A DNA stretch of 18,783 nucleotides from Rhodobacteraceae bacterium UBA1957 (GTDB taxonomy: Bacteria; Pseudomonadota; Alphaproteobacteria; Rhodobacterales; Rhodobacteraceae), in the NCBI GenBank assembly GCA_002336405.1, contig DDEJ01000140.1, positions 53,442 to 72,224 of the forward strand, given 5' to 3'. Positions 9,250 to 17,100 of this stretch are shown in pieces (within the stretch, counting starts at the first letter, position 1; the number at the start of each line of letters is the position of its first letter). The notes under the pieces were generated by a model. The model was not told the DNA's origin. It searched no databases and was given only the letters and a program-made list of their open reading frames with translations. The translations under genes and the position numbers were made by a program.

Positions 9250-10097
9250 AAGATCACCCGATGTTCCTGTTGGCCCGTATAGGGCGTATCGCAGACAAAA
9301 CTTTGTCCCGCTTGGGCCTCACGGTCATTCAATCCGACAGCGGCCGAGGTGGCGAACAGGCTCTGCATCCTGTCACCGCCAAATGCCGGACAGGATATTT
9401 GACTGGTGGGAAAGTCGATTGCGGATAAAAACTGCCCGTCTGGGGCGTAGCGCGCGATCCGCGATGATCCCCATTGCGCATTCAAAACGCAGCCTTCGGT
9501 ATCGACCACAGAGCCATCGGGATATCTGTCTTCGGCGGTGAGATCCAGCCAAAGCTCCGGGTCGCCCTCAGGCCAGCCATCATCGCGCGACAGTGGCTGG
9601 CGCAGAATCGTCTGTGCGGCGGTATCCGCGAAATAGGCGTATTTGTGGTCGGGCGAAAAACAGATCGCATTGCTGATCGAGATCGCTGCGTAAAGTGGTC
9701 GCAACGTGCCTTGATAATAGCGGTATATCCCGCCAAGGCCTGCTTCTGCCTGTTTGCCCATTGTGCCGATCCAGAACCCACCCCAAGGGTCGGCGCGCCC
9801 GTCATTCGATCGGGTGCGCGGGTCATTGGCCTCTAGTGCAACCACGGTTTGCTGGGCCTCGGTTGCCAGATTAAAGCTGAACAATTGGGTTTCTGAGGCA
9901 ATCAGCAGCCTGTTGTGGTCAATCCATCCTGCGGCTGAGACGTGCTCGTCAAATTGCCAAAAGGCTTCTTCATCACCTGTACGGGTCATCAGGCGCTTGG
10001 CGAGAATATCAAACCAAAACAGCTGTTGCCGTTCGGGGTGCCAAAGCGGGCCCTCACCCAATTTGCATTTGGTATCGCTGAAGATCGTGACGGTCAT
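9246..10097 (-). CDS. SMP-30/gluconolactonase-family lactonase, probably galactonolactonase
   Basis: A 283-residue six-bladed beta-propeller of the SMP-30/gluconolactonase/LRE family. It starts with [10 protein letters not shown], where E15 is the expected metal ligand. The other metal ligands fit N143 in [11 protein letters not shown] and D194 in [12 protein letters not shown], and N98 in [18 protein letters not shown] fits the substrate-side Asn. Family members open sugar lactones using a bound divalent metal. Placed between galactose dehydrogenase-like, dgoK and dgoA genes and the beta-galactosidase, the likely substrate is D-galactono-lactone, giving D-galactonate. This is inferred from context. 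It overlaps both neighbours by 4 nt (start with the dgoA stop, stop with the GH42 start), indicating translational coupling. Confidence 0.9.
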   Translation of the reverse strand: MTVTIFSDTKCKLGEGPLWHPERQQLFWFDILAKRLMTRTGDEEAFWQFDEHVSAAGWIDHNRLLIASETQLFSFNLATEAQQTVVALEANDPRTRSNDGRADPWGGFWIGTMGKQAEAGLGGIYRYYQGTLRPLYAAISISNAICFSPDHKYAYFADTAAQTILRQPLSRDDGWPEGDPELWLDLTAEDRYPDGSVVDTEGCVLNAQWGSSRIARYAPDGQFLSAIDFPTSQISCPAFGGDRMQSLFATSAAVGLNDREAQAGQSFVCDTPYTGQQEHRVIL

Positions 10098-10702
10098 GCG
10101 CCCCCCATTCTGTCATAGGCTGCGACCAGATTGTGGGCTTTGGCGGCAACGGTCTGGGGGTCCAACGCGGGTGTATAAAGTCCGGTGCCGATACCAAAGC
10201 CGGTGACCCCGGCGTCGTGCCATGTTGTGAAACTGTCCGGGCCCACGCCACCCACCGCATAGACGCGTGTGTCCGGGGGCAGCACGGCGCGCAAGGCGGC
10301 AAGCCCCTTTGGTCCCAAAAGAAACGACGGGAACACTTTCAATCCGTCGGCGCCAGCGCGCAGTGCTGCAAAGCATTCTGAAGGCGTCAGAACCCCGGGA
10401 AAAGACTGCAGTCCCGCGGCCTTGGTGGCGGTGATCACCGCAGGGTTGCAATCGGGCGATACGATCATTTTGCCGCCGGCCTGTGCCACTGCGTCAACAT
10501 CCTGCAGCGACAGCACTGTGCCGGCGCCAATGAGGGCTCGATCTCCAAACGCTTTGGCCATTGCGGCGATACTGTCCAGAGGCTGGGGTGAATTCAGCGG
10601 CACTTCTATCTTGTCAATCCCGGCGGCAATCAGCGCGGCTGTGACAGGCAGCACCTCATCTGGGGTAATGCCACGCAAAATTGCGATAATGTCTCGGCTC
10701 AT
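10094..10702 (-). CDS. dgoA: 2-dehydro-3-deoxy-6-phosphogalactonate aldolase
   Basis: A 202-residue class I aldolase that splits KDPGal to pyruvate and D-glyceraldehyde 3-phosphate. The sequence follows E. coli DgoA closely: [52 protein letters not shown], and [20 protein letters not shown]. The Schiff-base lysine is K122 in DGLKVFPS, and E33 in KIEVPLNSP is the expected acid/base residue. [10 protein letters not shown] forms the phosphate loop. The start at 10700-10702 is taken because it overlaps the dgoK stop as ATGA and matches the family length; the frame stays open upstream to 10864 inside dgoK, which is not credible. The stop overlaps the next start by 4 nt. Confidence 0.95.
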   Translation of the reverse strand: MSRDIIAILRGITPDEVLPVTAALIAAGIDKIEVPLNSPQPLDSIAAMAKAFGDRALIGAGTVLSLQDVDAVAQAGGKMIVSPDCNPAVITATKAAGLQSFPGVLTPSECFAALRAGADGLKVFPSFLLGPKGLAALRAVLPPDTRVYAVGGVGPDSFTTWHDAGVTGFGIGTGLYTPALDPQTVAAKAHNLVAAYDRMGGA

Positions 10703-11625
10703 TTTGTCATCTCCTGCAGGGCGGTGTATGCGGACTTCAGCCCGTCGAGTGTCATCCGTTCGGTAGAGGTCACTGTGACGGGGCTTCCCTGTGCGGTCAG
10801 GGCTGTACAATAGGCTTGTGCGACCTCTGTATCGCCCAGCACCGCCACCTGTGCTCCGAGCCAATAAGGTCGCGCTGCTGCCAGTTCCAGACCAATCAGC
10901 AATCCCGAAAGCCGCGCACGCGCCGCCTCGGGGGGCAGGGTCGCGATCAGGGATTGGGCGCGCAGGGCAAACAGCTTTGCTGCGATAGCTGCGGGCCGGC
11001 TGATGGCATCGTCAATGGCGTTTGTGAACATCTCATCGTTCCAGCCAGTTGCGCCGATATTGTGGCGCAGCACCGATTCCTTGCACAGCAGGGCGAACAG
11101 TTCTCCGGTCATAAAGGTTTGAAAACTAACCACTTCACCCGCGCTGATATGCACCCATTTGCTGTGGGTGCCGGGCAGGCATAGCACGCCGTCATACTGT
11201 GGATTTCTGCTTAGAAATCCAGCGATCTGCGTCTCTTCGCCGCGCATGACGTCGGGGGGTGATATCTGTTTGATCCCCGGCAAAAGATAAACCTCGATGC
11301 GCGGATCTTTTGTGGTAACTCGGCTTGCACGTTCACCACTTGGTGGCAGTGTCGGGCAGGGGGCATAGGGCACTTCTTGCCAGCCCTGCCGAGAGCCGAC
11401 CATGCCGCAGCATATGACGCCCATAGCACGGTTTGGTTGCAGCTCCTGTGACAAGAGATCCAGCAAAGTGGCTTCATATTCAGTCGGGTGCAGCTGTGTC
11501 ATGCCCTGTTCGGTTTTGGTCTGGCGGATCACTTTATGATCGTGGTCAAGCACCCACAACCGCAGATGTGTGGTGCCCCAGTCAACAGCTGCCCAATGTG
11601 CTGGGCTGGTGCCTGTGTCGGTCAT
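10699..11625 (-). CDS. dgoK: 2-dehydro-3-deoxygalactonokinase
   Basis: A 308-residue kinase of the ASKHA fold that phosphorylates 2-dehydro-3-deoxygalactonate with ATP. The N-terminal phosphate-binding motif is [15 protein letters not shown] (D15-T19). Family stretches follow: [45 protein letters not shown] and [10 protein letters not shown], with [13 protein letters not shown] near the C-terminus. Length matches known DgoK proteins. It overlaps the SDR gene upstream and dgoA downstream by 4 nt each, so the three are probably translated as a coupled unit. It supplies the substrate of DgoA. Confidence 0.95.
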   Translation of the reverse strand: MTDTGTSPAHWAAVDWGTTHLRLWVLDHDHKVIRQTKTEQGMTQLHPTEYEATLLDLLSQELQPNRAMGVICCGMVGSRQGWQEVPYAPCPTLPPSGERASRVTTKDPRIEVYLLPGIKQISPPDVMRGEETQIAGFLSRNPQYDGVLCLPGTHSKWVHISAGEVVSFQTFMTGELFALLCKESVLRHNIGATGWNDEMFTNAIDDAISRPAAIAAKLFALRAQSLIATLPPEAARARLSGLLIGLELAAARPYWLGAQVAVLGDTEVAQAYCTALTAQGSPVTVTSTERMTLDGLKSAYTALQEMTK

Positions 11626-12392
11626 CCGCTCACCACAACCCCGCCATCGACGGCCCAGAGTTGACTCGTCACCATTTTGCTGGCCGACGAGGCAAGAAAT
11701 AACACAGTCGGAACGATGTCAGCGGGCTCAAGCGTGTCAGTCAGGCATTGGCGGGCAACATGCGCGGCAAGGGCTTCTGGCGTGACCCAAAGATCTTTTT
11801 GTTTTTCCGTCAGAACCCAGCCGGGGGCGATAGTGTTGACCCGGATCCGGTCGCGGCCAAATTCACGGGCCATAGATCGCGTCAGTCCAGTAATGCCGGC
11901 ATTTGCGGTTGTATAGCTGGGATAACCAGCGTTGCCCATCATATAGCTGATCGAGGAAAAGTTGATGATTGCGCCCCCACCATTGGCCTGCATGCCTTCA
12001 ATCACCGCCTGACAGGCAAAGAAATATGCCTTGAGGTTGATCGCCTGGGTTTGATCCCAAAAAGCTTCGGTGACCTCTTGGGTGCTGTGGCGCACATCAT
12101 TGGCGGCGTTATTGACCAAAACAGTCACCGCCCCTTGGGCTGTTGCGGCCTGAGCGATGGCAGCCTGTAGGGCGCTGGTATCGGTGATGTCGCAGGGTAT
12201 ATAGAGCGGTCTTTGACCGTAAGTTTCATCCATCCGGTCACAAAAGTCACTGGCATCAGAGCGTTGGACAAAGGCGACGCGGGCACCTTGCTGCAAAAAA
12301 CCCTCTGTGAGCGCGGCGCCAATGCCAGAGCCGCCCCCGGTGATGAAGACGCTGGCGTCTTTGAGGTCTTGGAAAGAGGCTGTGGGTGTCAT
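11622..12392 (-). CDS. Short-chain dehydrogenase, candidate galactose 1-dehydrogenase, with YxxxN active site
   Basis: A 256-residue classical SDR. The NAD(P)-binding motif TGGGSGIG is at 18-25, NNAAND at 94-99, the active-site Asn helix is AINLKAYFF (N119), and the catalytic Ser is probably S147 in INFSSIS. The catalytic Tyr is Y160 in YPSYTTANAG, but the lysine of YxxxK is Asn (N164, codon AAT) here. IRVNTIAPGWVLTEKQ and [12 protein letters not shown] are standard SDR C-terminal features. From its place ahead of dgoK, dgoA and the lactonase, it would oxidise D-galactose to galactonolactone. Other sugar or deoxysugar-acid oxidations are possible. The Lys to Asn change is expected to impair catalysis in a classical SDR, so the activity is uncertain. 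It follows melA after a 67-nt gap and overlaps dgoK by 4 nt. Confidence 0.85.
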   Translation of the reverse strand: MTPTASFQDLKDASVFITGGGSGIGAALTEGFLQQGARVAFVQRSDASDFCDRMDETYGQRPLYIPCDITDTSALQAAIAQAATAQGAVTVLVNNAANDVRHSTQEVTEAFWDQTQAINLKAYFFACQAVIEGMQANGGGAIINFSSISYMMGNAGYPSYTTANAGITGLTRSMAREFGRDRIRVNTIAPGWVLTEKQKDLWVTPEALAAHVARQCLTDTLEPADIVPTVLFLASSASKMVTSQLWAVDGGVVVSG

Positions 12393-12459
12393 GTGGCGGG
12401 TACCTTTCGAATGCGGGTCTGGGCGGAATTGGGTGTTTCAGGGCGGCAAAAATCAGGCG

Positions 12460-13818
12460 TCATGCGGCTGTTGCCGTGTTAATCCAATTTGGCAACCAGT
12501 CGTCATGGGCGGTCAGCAAATCATCGACAAGGCGGCGGATTTGACCCAGATCCAACTCTGCAGCGGTGCGTGGATCCAGCATCGCGGCGTGATAGATATG
12601 GTCACGGTTTTCCGTCAGCAAGGCCTGAACTGTCAGTTCCTGCACGTTCACATTGGTCCGCATCATCGCAACCAACTGTGGTGGAATGTCATGGACAGGT
12701 TGGGGGTTAAGACCTGTACTATCGACGTGGCAGGCGACCTCAACGGCGGCACTTTCGGGCAATTGTGAGATCAGGCCGTTATTGGCAACATTGCCATAGA
12801 TTGTGCATGCCGTGCCGCCCTGCAGCGCGTTCATGATTTGCGCGGCATATTCGTGACTTTGGGTGACCTCAATTTTCGCGGCGTTGCGATAGGTTCGGGC
12901 CTGCTGGCCCCAATCGGTGATTTGTTCTTCACAGCGCTTTGGATATTCATCGAGCGGAATTTTGAAGGTATCGATCAGATCAGGACGGTGAGATTTAATG
13001 AACCATGGCACATATTCGGCAAAATGCTCTGAGGATTCGGTGACAAAATAACCAAAGTGTTTCATCACCTCATAGCGCACATAATTATGACAGCGCGGAT
13101 TGTTGCCAGTGGTGGTTGGCAAGTGACCTGTGTCGTACCCCTGCTGCAGAGCGGGATAGAGATCGCCGTATGATCCGTCTTTCTGTTTGGCGGCCAGCTC
13201 CAGATAAAACGCCATATGGTTGATGCCGGCTGCGCGATAGCGCAGATCCTCGACAGCAAGGCCCAAATCGTGAGCCAGTTCTGTGGCAGTGCCTTGGACG
13301 GAATGGCACAGGCCCACCTGCTTGATGTCAGGAAAGCGCGCGCTGATCGCCCAGGTGTTGATCGCCATCGGATTGACATATTGCAGCAAGGTGGCGTTGG
13401 GGCAGACCGCGCGCATATCCTCGCAAACCGACCACAAATGTGGCACCGTGCGCAGGCCGCGCATGATGCCACCAATGCCCAATGTGTCGCCGATGGTCTG
13501 CTCCAGCCCATAGCTTTTGGGCAGATCAAAATCGGTGATGGTGCAGGGTTTGTATCCGCCAATTTGGAACGCAACGATTATGAAATCAGCCCCCTCAAGG
13601 GCTGCGCGTTGGGACTGGTAACAGGTGATCTTGGCTTTTGCGCCCATCGCTTCAATCATTTTTTGCGCCACAAGTCGCGAATCTTCGAGCCGCACGGGAT
13701 CAATATCCATCAAGGCGATCTGTGCCTGAGCCAATCTTGGAAAATGCAGACAATCACCAATGATATTTTTCATGAAGACTGTCGATCCGGCACCGATGAA
13801 CGCAATTTTGGGTGTCAT
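12460..13818 (-). CDS. melA: GH4 alpha-galactosidase (MelA type)
   Basis: A 452-residue glycoside hydrolase family 4 enzyme, NAD- and Mn-dependent, cutting alpha-galactosides such as melibiose. It resembles E. coli MelA along its whole length: PKIAFIGAGSTVFMKNIIGD (Rossmann motif GAGS), IALMDIDPVRLEDS, VAFQIGGYKPCTITDFDLP, DTLGIGGIMRGLRTVPHLW, NPMAINTWA and VGLCHSVQGTATEL. C171 in LCHS and H201 in GINHMAFYLEL are the expected metal ligands. FVTESSEHFAEYVPWFIK and ENRDHIYHAAMLDP follow. No signal peptide is present, so it is cytoplasmic. The start is supported by AAGGA about 8 nt upstream. It follows the second permease gene by 12 nt, tying transport to alpha-galactoside hydrolysis. Confidence 0.95.
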   Translation of the reverse strand: MTPKIAFIGAGSTVFMKNIIGDCLHFPRLAQAQIALMDIDPVRLEDSRLVAQKMIEAMGAKAKITCYQSQRAALEGADFIIVAFQIGGYKPCTITDFDLPKSYGLEQTIGDTLGIGGIMRGLRTVPHLWSVCEDMRAVCPNATLLQYVNPMAINTWAISARFPDIKQVGLCHSVQGTATELAHDLGLAVEDLRYRAAGINHMAFYLELAAKQKDGSYGDLYPALQQGYDTGHLPTTTGNNPRCHNYVRYEVMKHFGYFVTESSEHFAEYVPWFIKSHRPDLIDTFKIPLDEYPKRCEEQITDWGQQARTYRNAAKIEVTQSHEYAAQIMNALQGGTACTIYGNVANNGLISQLPESAAVEVACHVDSTGLNPQPVHDIPPQLVAMMRTNVNVQELTVQALLTENRDHIYHAAMLDPRTAAELDLGQIRRLVDDLLTAHDDWLPNWINTATAA

Positions 13819-13830
13819 GGGTTTGTGTCC

Positions 13831-14679
13831 TTATTTTACCGAGCCGAGGGTCAGGCCGGCGATAAAATGTTTTTGCATCGCAAAGAACATCATCACCGGC
13901 GGCAGGGCTGCAACGATCGAGCCGGCACTCATCAAATGATAGGCGGCCCGGTACTGGCCGTTGAAACTGGTGATACCCGATGTCACGGGGGTGTTTTCCA
14001 CCCCTTGGGTGAGCACAATTGCCCAAAAGTAATCGTTCCAGATGAACGTAAAGACCAGAACTGAAAGGGCGGCGATCGCGGGCCTGACCAAGGGCAGAAC
14101 CACGAACCAGAAAATCCGCCATTCCGCCACGCCCTCAACGCGGGCGGCCTCGATCAGCTCAAACGGCAATGCGCGGATAAAGTTGCGCATGAACAGGGTG
14201 CAAAATCCGGTTTGAAACGCGATGTGGAACAGCACCAAACCAGTTTTGGTATTATATAACCCCATGTCTAGGGTCAGATCACGTACGGGCACCATCAGGA
14301 TCTGAAAAGGCACGAAATTACCGGCGACAAAGAAAAAGAAAATCAGCAGATTACCTTTGAATTTATACACCCCTAGGGCGAAGCCTGTCATGCATGATAA
14401 AGCCACTGCGCCGATCACCGTTGGAATTGTGATATAGATTGAGTTCAGCAGATATTGCGGCATATCGGAGGCGAAAAACACCTTGCCATAATTCTCGACC
14501 GCCTCGAAAGACGAGGGCCAACTCCAGTAATTTCCGTTGGTGAAATCCACGGCCGGTTTGATCGAAAATATGGCCACTGCAATCAGTGGCAGCAACCACA
14601 GGATCATCACCAGCGGCAACATCCCCTGATAGAAAACCTGCCAATGTGCAGCGCTGCGATGTATCGGTTTGGGAAACAC
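13831..14679 (-). CDS. Sugar ABC transporter permease (MalG-type, CUT1)
   Basis: A 282-residue inner-membrane permease. Hydrophobic segments are visible near 20-40 (LPLVMILWLLPLIAVAIFSI), 80-105, 110-130, 145-165, 200-220 and 245-265. The cytoplasmic EAA loop that docks on the ATPase is ELIEAARVEGVAEWRIFWF followed by VVLPLVRPA. The start codon is GTG (14677-14679), overlapping the TAG stop of the other permease gene by one base (TAGTG), which indicates translational coupling. The gene ends 12 nt before melA. Such permeases form a heterodimeric channel with the MalF-type partner encoded just upstream. Substrate is inferred from the operon: galactosides. Confidence 0.95.
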   Translation of the reverse strand: MFPKPIHRSAAHWQVFYQGMLPLVMILWLLPLIAVAIFSIKPAVDFTNGNYWSWPSSFEAVENYGKVFFASDMPQYLLNSIYITIPTVIGAVALSCMTGFALGVYKFKGNLLIFFFFVAGNFVPFQILMVPVRDLTLDMGLYNTKTGLVLFHIAFQTGFCTLFMRNFIRALPFELIEAARVEGVAEWRIFWFVVLPLVRPAIAALSVLVFTFIWNDYFWAIVLTQGVENTPVTSGITSFNGQYRAAYHLMSAGSIVAALPPVMMFFAMQKHFIAGLTLGSVK

Positions 14680-15590
14680 TATCTCGGCTCGCTCTCTTGT
14701 TTGTACATCGTCCGGAGGAAATAGACGATAAACACCATCATAATTGCGAACAGTACCACGGCAATCGCCGCCCCGTAGCCCATTCTGAAACCGTATTCCG
14801 AGAGGGCTTTTTCAAACATGTAAAACGACAGAACACGCGAGGTGCCGAACGGGCCGCCGTTGGTCATGATCGACACCAGATCAAAACTGCGCAAGGCCCC
14901 GATAACCGTAACCACAAAGGCAATAAATGTCGCGGGTCGCAATTGCGGCAAAATGATGTACCACAGCATTCTCAAACCCTTTGCCCCATCCAGGCGGGCG
15001 GCTTCCACCTGATCGGCATCAACCGTGTTTAACCCGGTCAGATACAAGATCATGCAATAAGCAGTCTGTGGCCATAACCCTGCAAGGATAATCCCATAGG
15101 TGACAAGCGTCGGGTCACCCAAGACGTTGACGGGGGCAAAACCTAAAGAGGTAAGGATTGTGTTGAGCAAGCCAAAGGTTGGATCATAAAACCAAGTAAA
15201 TACCAATCCGACTACGACTTGACTGATAACGAACGGAAAGAAAAACAATGATTTATAAAGCCGGATTCCGGTCACGGTTTGGTTGAGAAACAACGCGATG
15301 GCCAGTCCCGTCGGGATGGCCAGCAGATAAAGAACCAGCCATTTGAGATTGTTCCACAAAGAGATCTCAAAAGCGCGGTCGCTGAACAGTTTTACGTAGT
15401 TTTTCAAGCCGATATATTTTGGCTCGCCCAGACCGCTCCATTTATAGAACGATATATTGAAACTTTGAAAAATGGGAAAAACAACATAGATTCCAAAAAA
15501 TAGAATGCCGGGCATGAGAAACAGCCAAGGCATTAGTTTTTTCTGGTTCCAAAGCGGTTTGGCTCTGATGTGCTGCGATGTGACGCTCAA
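14679..15590 (-). CDS. Sugar ABC transporter permease (MalF-type, CUT1), TTG start
   Basis: A 303-residue permease with a first membrane segment near 19-40 (PWLFLMPGILFFGIYVVFPI) and further hydrophobic stretches, the typical MalF/UgpA-like layout. The EAA loop is DQVEAARLDGAKGLRMLWYI followed by ILPQLRPA. The start is TTG (15588-15590), supported by GGAGGA 7 nt upstream (15598-15603) and by the fit of the N-terminus (SVTSQHIRAKPLWNQKK ahead of the first membrane segment). It lies 91 nt after the binding-protein gene, with a hairpin in the gap. It pairs with the MalG-type permease and the ATPase at the right end. Confidence 0.93.
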   Translation of the reverse strand: MSVTSQHIRAKPLWNQKKLMPWLFLMPGILFFGIYVVFPIFQSFNISFYKWSGLGEPKYIGLKNYVKLFSDRAFEISLWNNLKWLVLYLLAIPTGLAIALFLNQTVTGIRLYKSLFFFPFVISQVVVGLVFTWFYDPTFGLLNTILTSLGFAPVNVLGDPTLVTYGIILAGLWPQTAYCMILYLTGLNTVDADQVEAARLDGAKGLRMLWYIILPQLRPATFIAFVVTVIGALRSFDLVSIMTNGGPFGTSRVLSFYMFEKALSEYGFRMGYGAAIAVVLFAIMMVFIVYFLRTMYKQESEPR

Positions 15591-15597
15591 CCGTTAT

Positions 15598-15603
15598 TCC
15601 TCC
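15598..15603 (-). promoter_or_regulatory. Ribosome binding site fixing a TTG start (MalF-type permease)
   Basis: GGAGGA on the minus strand, 7 nt before the TTG at 15588-15590. It is the main reason to accept the non-ATG start. Confidence 0.7.
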
Positions 15604-15638
15604 AAGGTGTGATGGCCACCTCGTATAAACAGATGCGG

Positions 15639-15666
15639 TCTTGGGGCGTCTCACGATGCCCCAAGA
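15639..15666 (-). promoter_or_regulatory. Intergenic hairpin between binding-protein and permease genes
   Basis: A perfect 9-bp stem, TCTTGGGGC / GCCCCAAGA, with a 10-nt loop, starts 15 nt after the binding-protein stop. No T-tract follows on the minus strand, so it is unlikely to be a full terminator. Stem-loops at this place (known from malE-malF) stabilise the upstream mRNA or partly stop transcription, so that binding protein is made in excess of permease. The role here is inferred from position. Confidence 0.7.
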
Positions 15667-15681
15667 TTGTGTATTTGCAGA

Positions 15682-16944
15682 TTAATAGATGTCAGCGCGT
15701 GCACTTTCCAGACGCTCTAGAATCTCATCAAGATTGTCTGGGAATACCATAAACTCCTGCAGACCTTCCATGCCCATACCTGCCATCTCAGCCGGGAAAT
15801 CGCGATCGAAAAACTGTGCGACACCGCCCGGAGAGTTTGTGCTGAGCATCGCAAAGCCTTGATTCAGGAATTTATCATCATCAACGGCAGACTGCGCATT
15901 GATTGGCAGCTGACCCAACGCGTCGCCGGCGTTGATCAGGGTCTGGTTTTCGGCCGAAACCACAAAGCGCATGAATTCTTTTGCGTTCTCTTTGTTTTTC
16001 GCAAGGCTGGGGATGTGGAATGTGTCGGTTGGCGCATCCTCTGCCAGTGCAACATCGGGGTTGATCGAAACAAACTGATAGAAATCTAGTTTGCCGTCGT
16101 TCAGACCGGCTTCGCGCAGGGGCGCAACCGCGAAGTTACCAATCAAGATAGCGGCCGCGTCGCCATTGACGATAAACGGCAACGATTCCTGCCAGCTATA
16201 GGTTTGGTGATTTTTAACAAACGCGCCCATGTCGATCAGTTCGCGCCAGTTTGCAAATGTCTGGCGCACCCGTGGATCGGTCCAGGCAATTTCGCCATTG
16301 GCCAATTGCACGTGGAAATCATAGCCGTTGGTTCGCAGGTTGATATAGTCAAACCAGCCACCAGCCGTCCAAAGGTATTTCGTGCCAATGGTATAGCAGG
16401 CCCGGCCCGAGGCGACGATTTTGCCGCAGTTGGCTTTTTCTTCGGCCCATGTGGTTGGCTCGGTCAGACCCAGCTCGTTAAAGATATCCTCGCGGTAATA
16501 CACACCCCATTGATAATAGGAATAAGGAATACCCCACTGTTTGCCGTCTAGGGTCAAGGCGCCTTTGGTCGAGGCCAGATTGTTGACGAACTCGTCCTCG
16601 GCCCACAGGTCGCTCACGTCTTCAAACAGGCCGGCATCTACAAAAGGGATCATCCGGTTGGCGGCGTACCAGTTTGTCAAATCAGGCGCGTTTGCTGACG
16701 TAAAGTTTAAGATCTGGGTTTTCATATTTTCTCGGTCGATCACTGTCAGATCGATGTTCAGGTTCGGGTGCATTGCGCCAAAGCGGTCAATCATCCCTTC
16801 CATCACAGCGCGGGGCGCTGGGTTTGACATGTCCGAAAAAATTACAAGATCGCCTGACAATGCGTGGCTGCCGGCAAAGGCACCGGTCGCTAGCAGGGTC
16901 GAGGCCGTCGCGGCAGCAACCGTCTTTTTGACATTAAATAACAC
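15682..16944 (-). CDS. Periplasmic sugar-binding protein of ABC transporter (CUT1)
   Basis: A family 1 extracellular solute-binding protein of 420 residues. The N-terminus LFNVKKTVAAATASTLLATG, then AFA before GSHALSGDL, is a Sec signal peptide with likely cleavage after AFA. The mature part shows the usual fold: LVIFSDMSNPAPRAVMEGMI, a hinge region with LTNWYAANRMIPFVDAGLFE, WGIPYSYYQWGVYYREDIFN, and a C-terminal half with LIGNFAVAPLREAGL and ENAKEFMRFVVSAENQTL. The start is GTG at 16942-16944 because a perfect AGGAGG lies 6 nt upstream (16951-16956). The frame is open further upstream but runs through the promoter. It is the first gene of the galactoside operon and sets transporter specificity, which I cannot read directly. 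Confidence 0.94.
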   Translation of the reverse strand: MLFNVKKTVAAATASTLLATGAFAGSHALSGDLVIFSDMSNPAPRAVMEGMIDRFGAMHPNLNIDLTVIDRENMKTQILNFTSANAPDLTNWYAANRMIPFVDAGLFEDVSDLWAEDEFVNNLASTKGALTLDGKQWGIPYSYYQWGVYYREDIFNELGLTEPTTWAEEKANCGKIVASGRACYTIGTKYLWTAGGWFDYINLRTNGYDFHVQLANGEIAWTDPRVRQTFANWRELIDMGAFVKNHQTYSWQESLPFIVNGDAAAILIGNFAVAPLREAGLNDGKLDFYQFVSINPDVALAEDAPTDTFHIPSLAKNKENAKEFMRFVVSAENQTLINAGDALGQLPINAQSAVDDDKFLNQGFAMLSTNSPGGVAQFFDRDFPAEMAGMGMEGLQEFMVFPDNLDEILERLESARADIY

Positions 16945-16950
16945 GGGTTT

Positions 16951-16956
16951 CCTCCT
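16951..16956 (-). promoter_or_regulatory. Ribosome binding site fixing a GTG start (binding protein)
   Basis: AGGAGG on the minus strand, 6 nt before the GTG at 16942-16944. It decides the start against the longer open frame reaching 17052. Confidence 0.8.
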
Positions 16957-16987
16957 AATTTTAAGCGTTGGGGTCGTTTTTATTTTT

Positions 16988-17024
16988 GTTCCATTTATTG
17001 GAACTCTATTCCGACTATTGAAAC
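16988..17024. promoter_or_regulatory. Two operator-like 17-bp repeats, 20 bp apart
   Basis: GTTCCATTTATTGGAAC (16988-17004) is an inverted repeat with 6-bp arms GTTCCA/TGGAAC. ATTCCGACTATTGAAAC (17008-17024) is a second, less symmetrical copy aligned to it base for base, starting exactly 20 bp later. IclR-family operators often have GTTCC/GGAAC-type arms. The copies lie just downstream of the proposed promoter of the minus-strand operon and upstream of iclR, suiting repression by the adjacent IclR protein. Regulator identity is inferred. Confidence 0.65.
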
Positions 17025-17052
17025 TATGAATTGTTTCCGTTATTCTTGTCAA
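17023..17052 (-). promoter_or_regulatory. Candidate sigma-70 promoter of the galactoside operon
   Basis: On the minus strand TTGACA (17047-17052) is followed after 18 nt by CATAGT (17023-17028). The -35 is perfect and the -10 weak. The start point would fall near 17015, inside the operator-like repeats, with about 70 nt of leader before the GTG start of the binding protein. Confidence 0.5.
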
Positions 17053-17056
17053 GAAT
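17042..17056. promoter_or_regulatory. Perfect palindrome over the -35 element
   Basis: ATTCTTG-T-CAAGAAT is a perfect 7-bp inverted repeat around one central base. It contains the TTGACA of the minus-strand promoter and lies about 45 nt before the iclR start. It differs in sequence from the GTTCC-type repeats and may be a site for another regulator, or for activation or autorepression. Confidence 0.5.
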
Positions 17057-17089
17057 TTGTTTCAGGGCGCGTTTCAAACGTGCCGAGGG

Positions 17090-17094
17090 AGGAG
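17090..17094 (+). promoter_or_regulatory. Ribosome binding site fixing a TTG start (iclR)
   Basis: AGGAG ends 6 nt before the TTG at 17101. The in-frame ATG at 17026 has no such site and lies inside the opposing promoter. Confidence 0.75.
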
Positions 17095-17100
17095 CGGTTT

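Noticed and set aside
8584..9282. Plus-strand frame of 232 codons opposite the GH42 gene
   Set aside because: Antisense to a catalytic-residue-verified GH42 gene, with no family motif of its own.
10703..10864. Upstream extension of dgoA inside dgoK
   Set aside because: The family begins at [11 protein letters not shown], and the ATGA overlap with dgoK gives the natural start.
17026..17100. ATG start of iclR at 17026
   Set aside because: No ribosome-binding site, and it falls in the -10 region of the opposite promoter; TTG at 17101 has AGGAG at the right distance.
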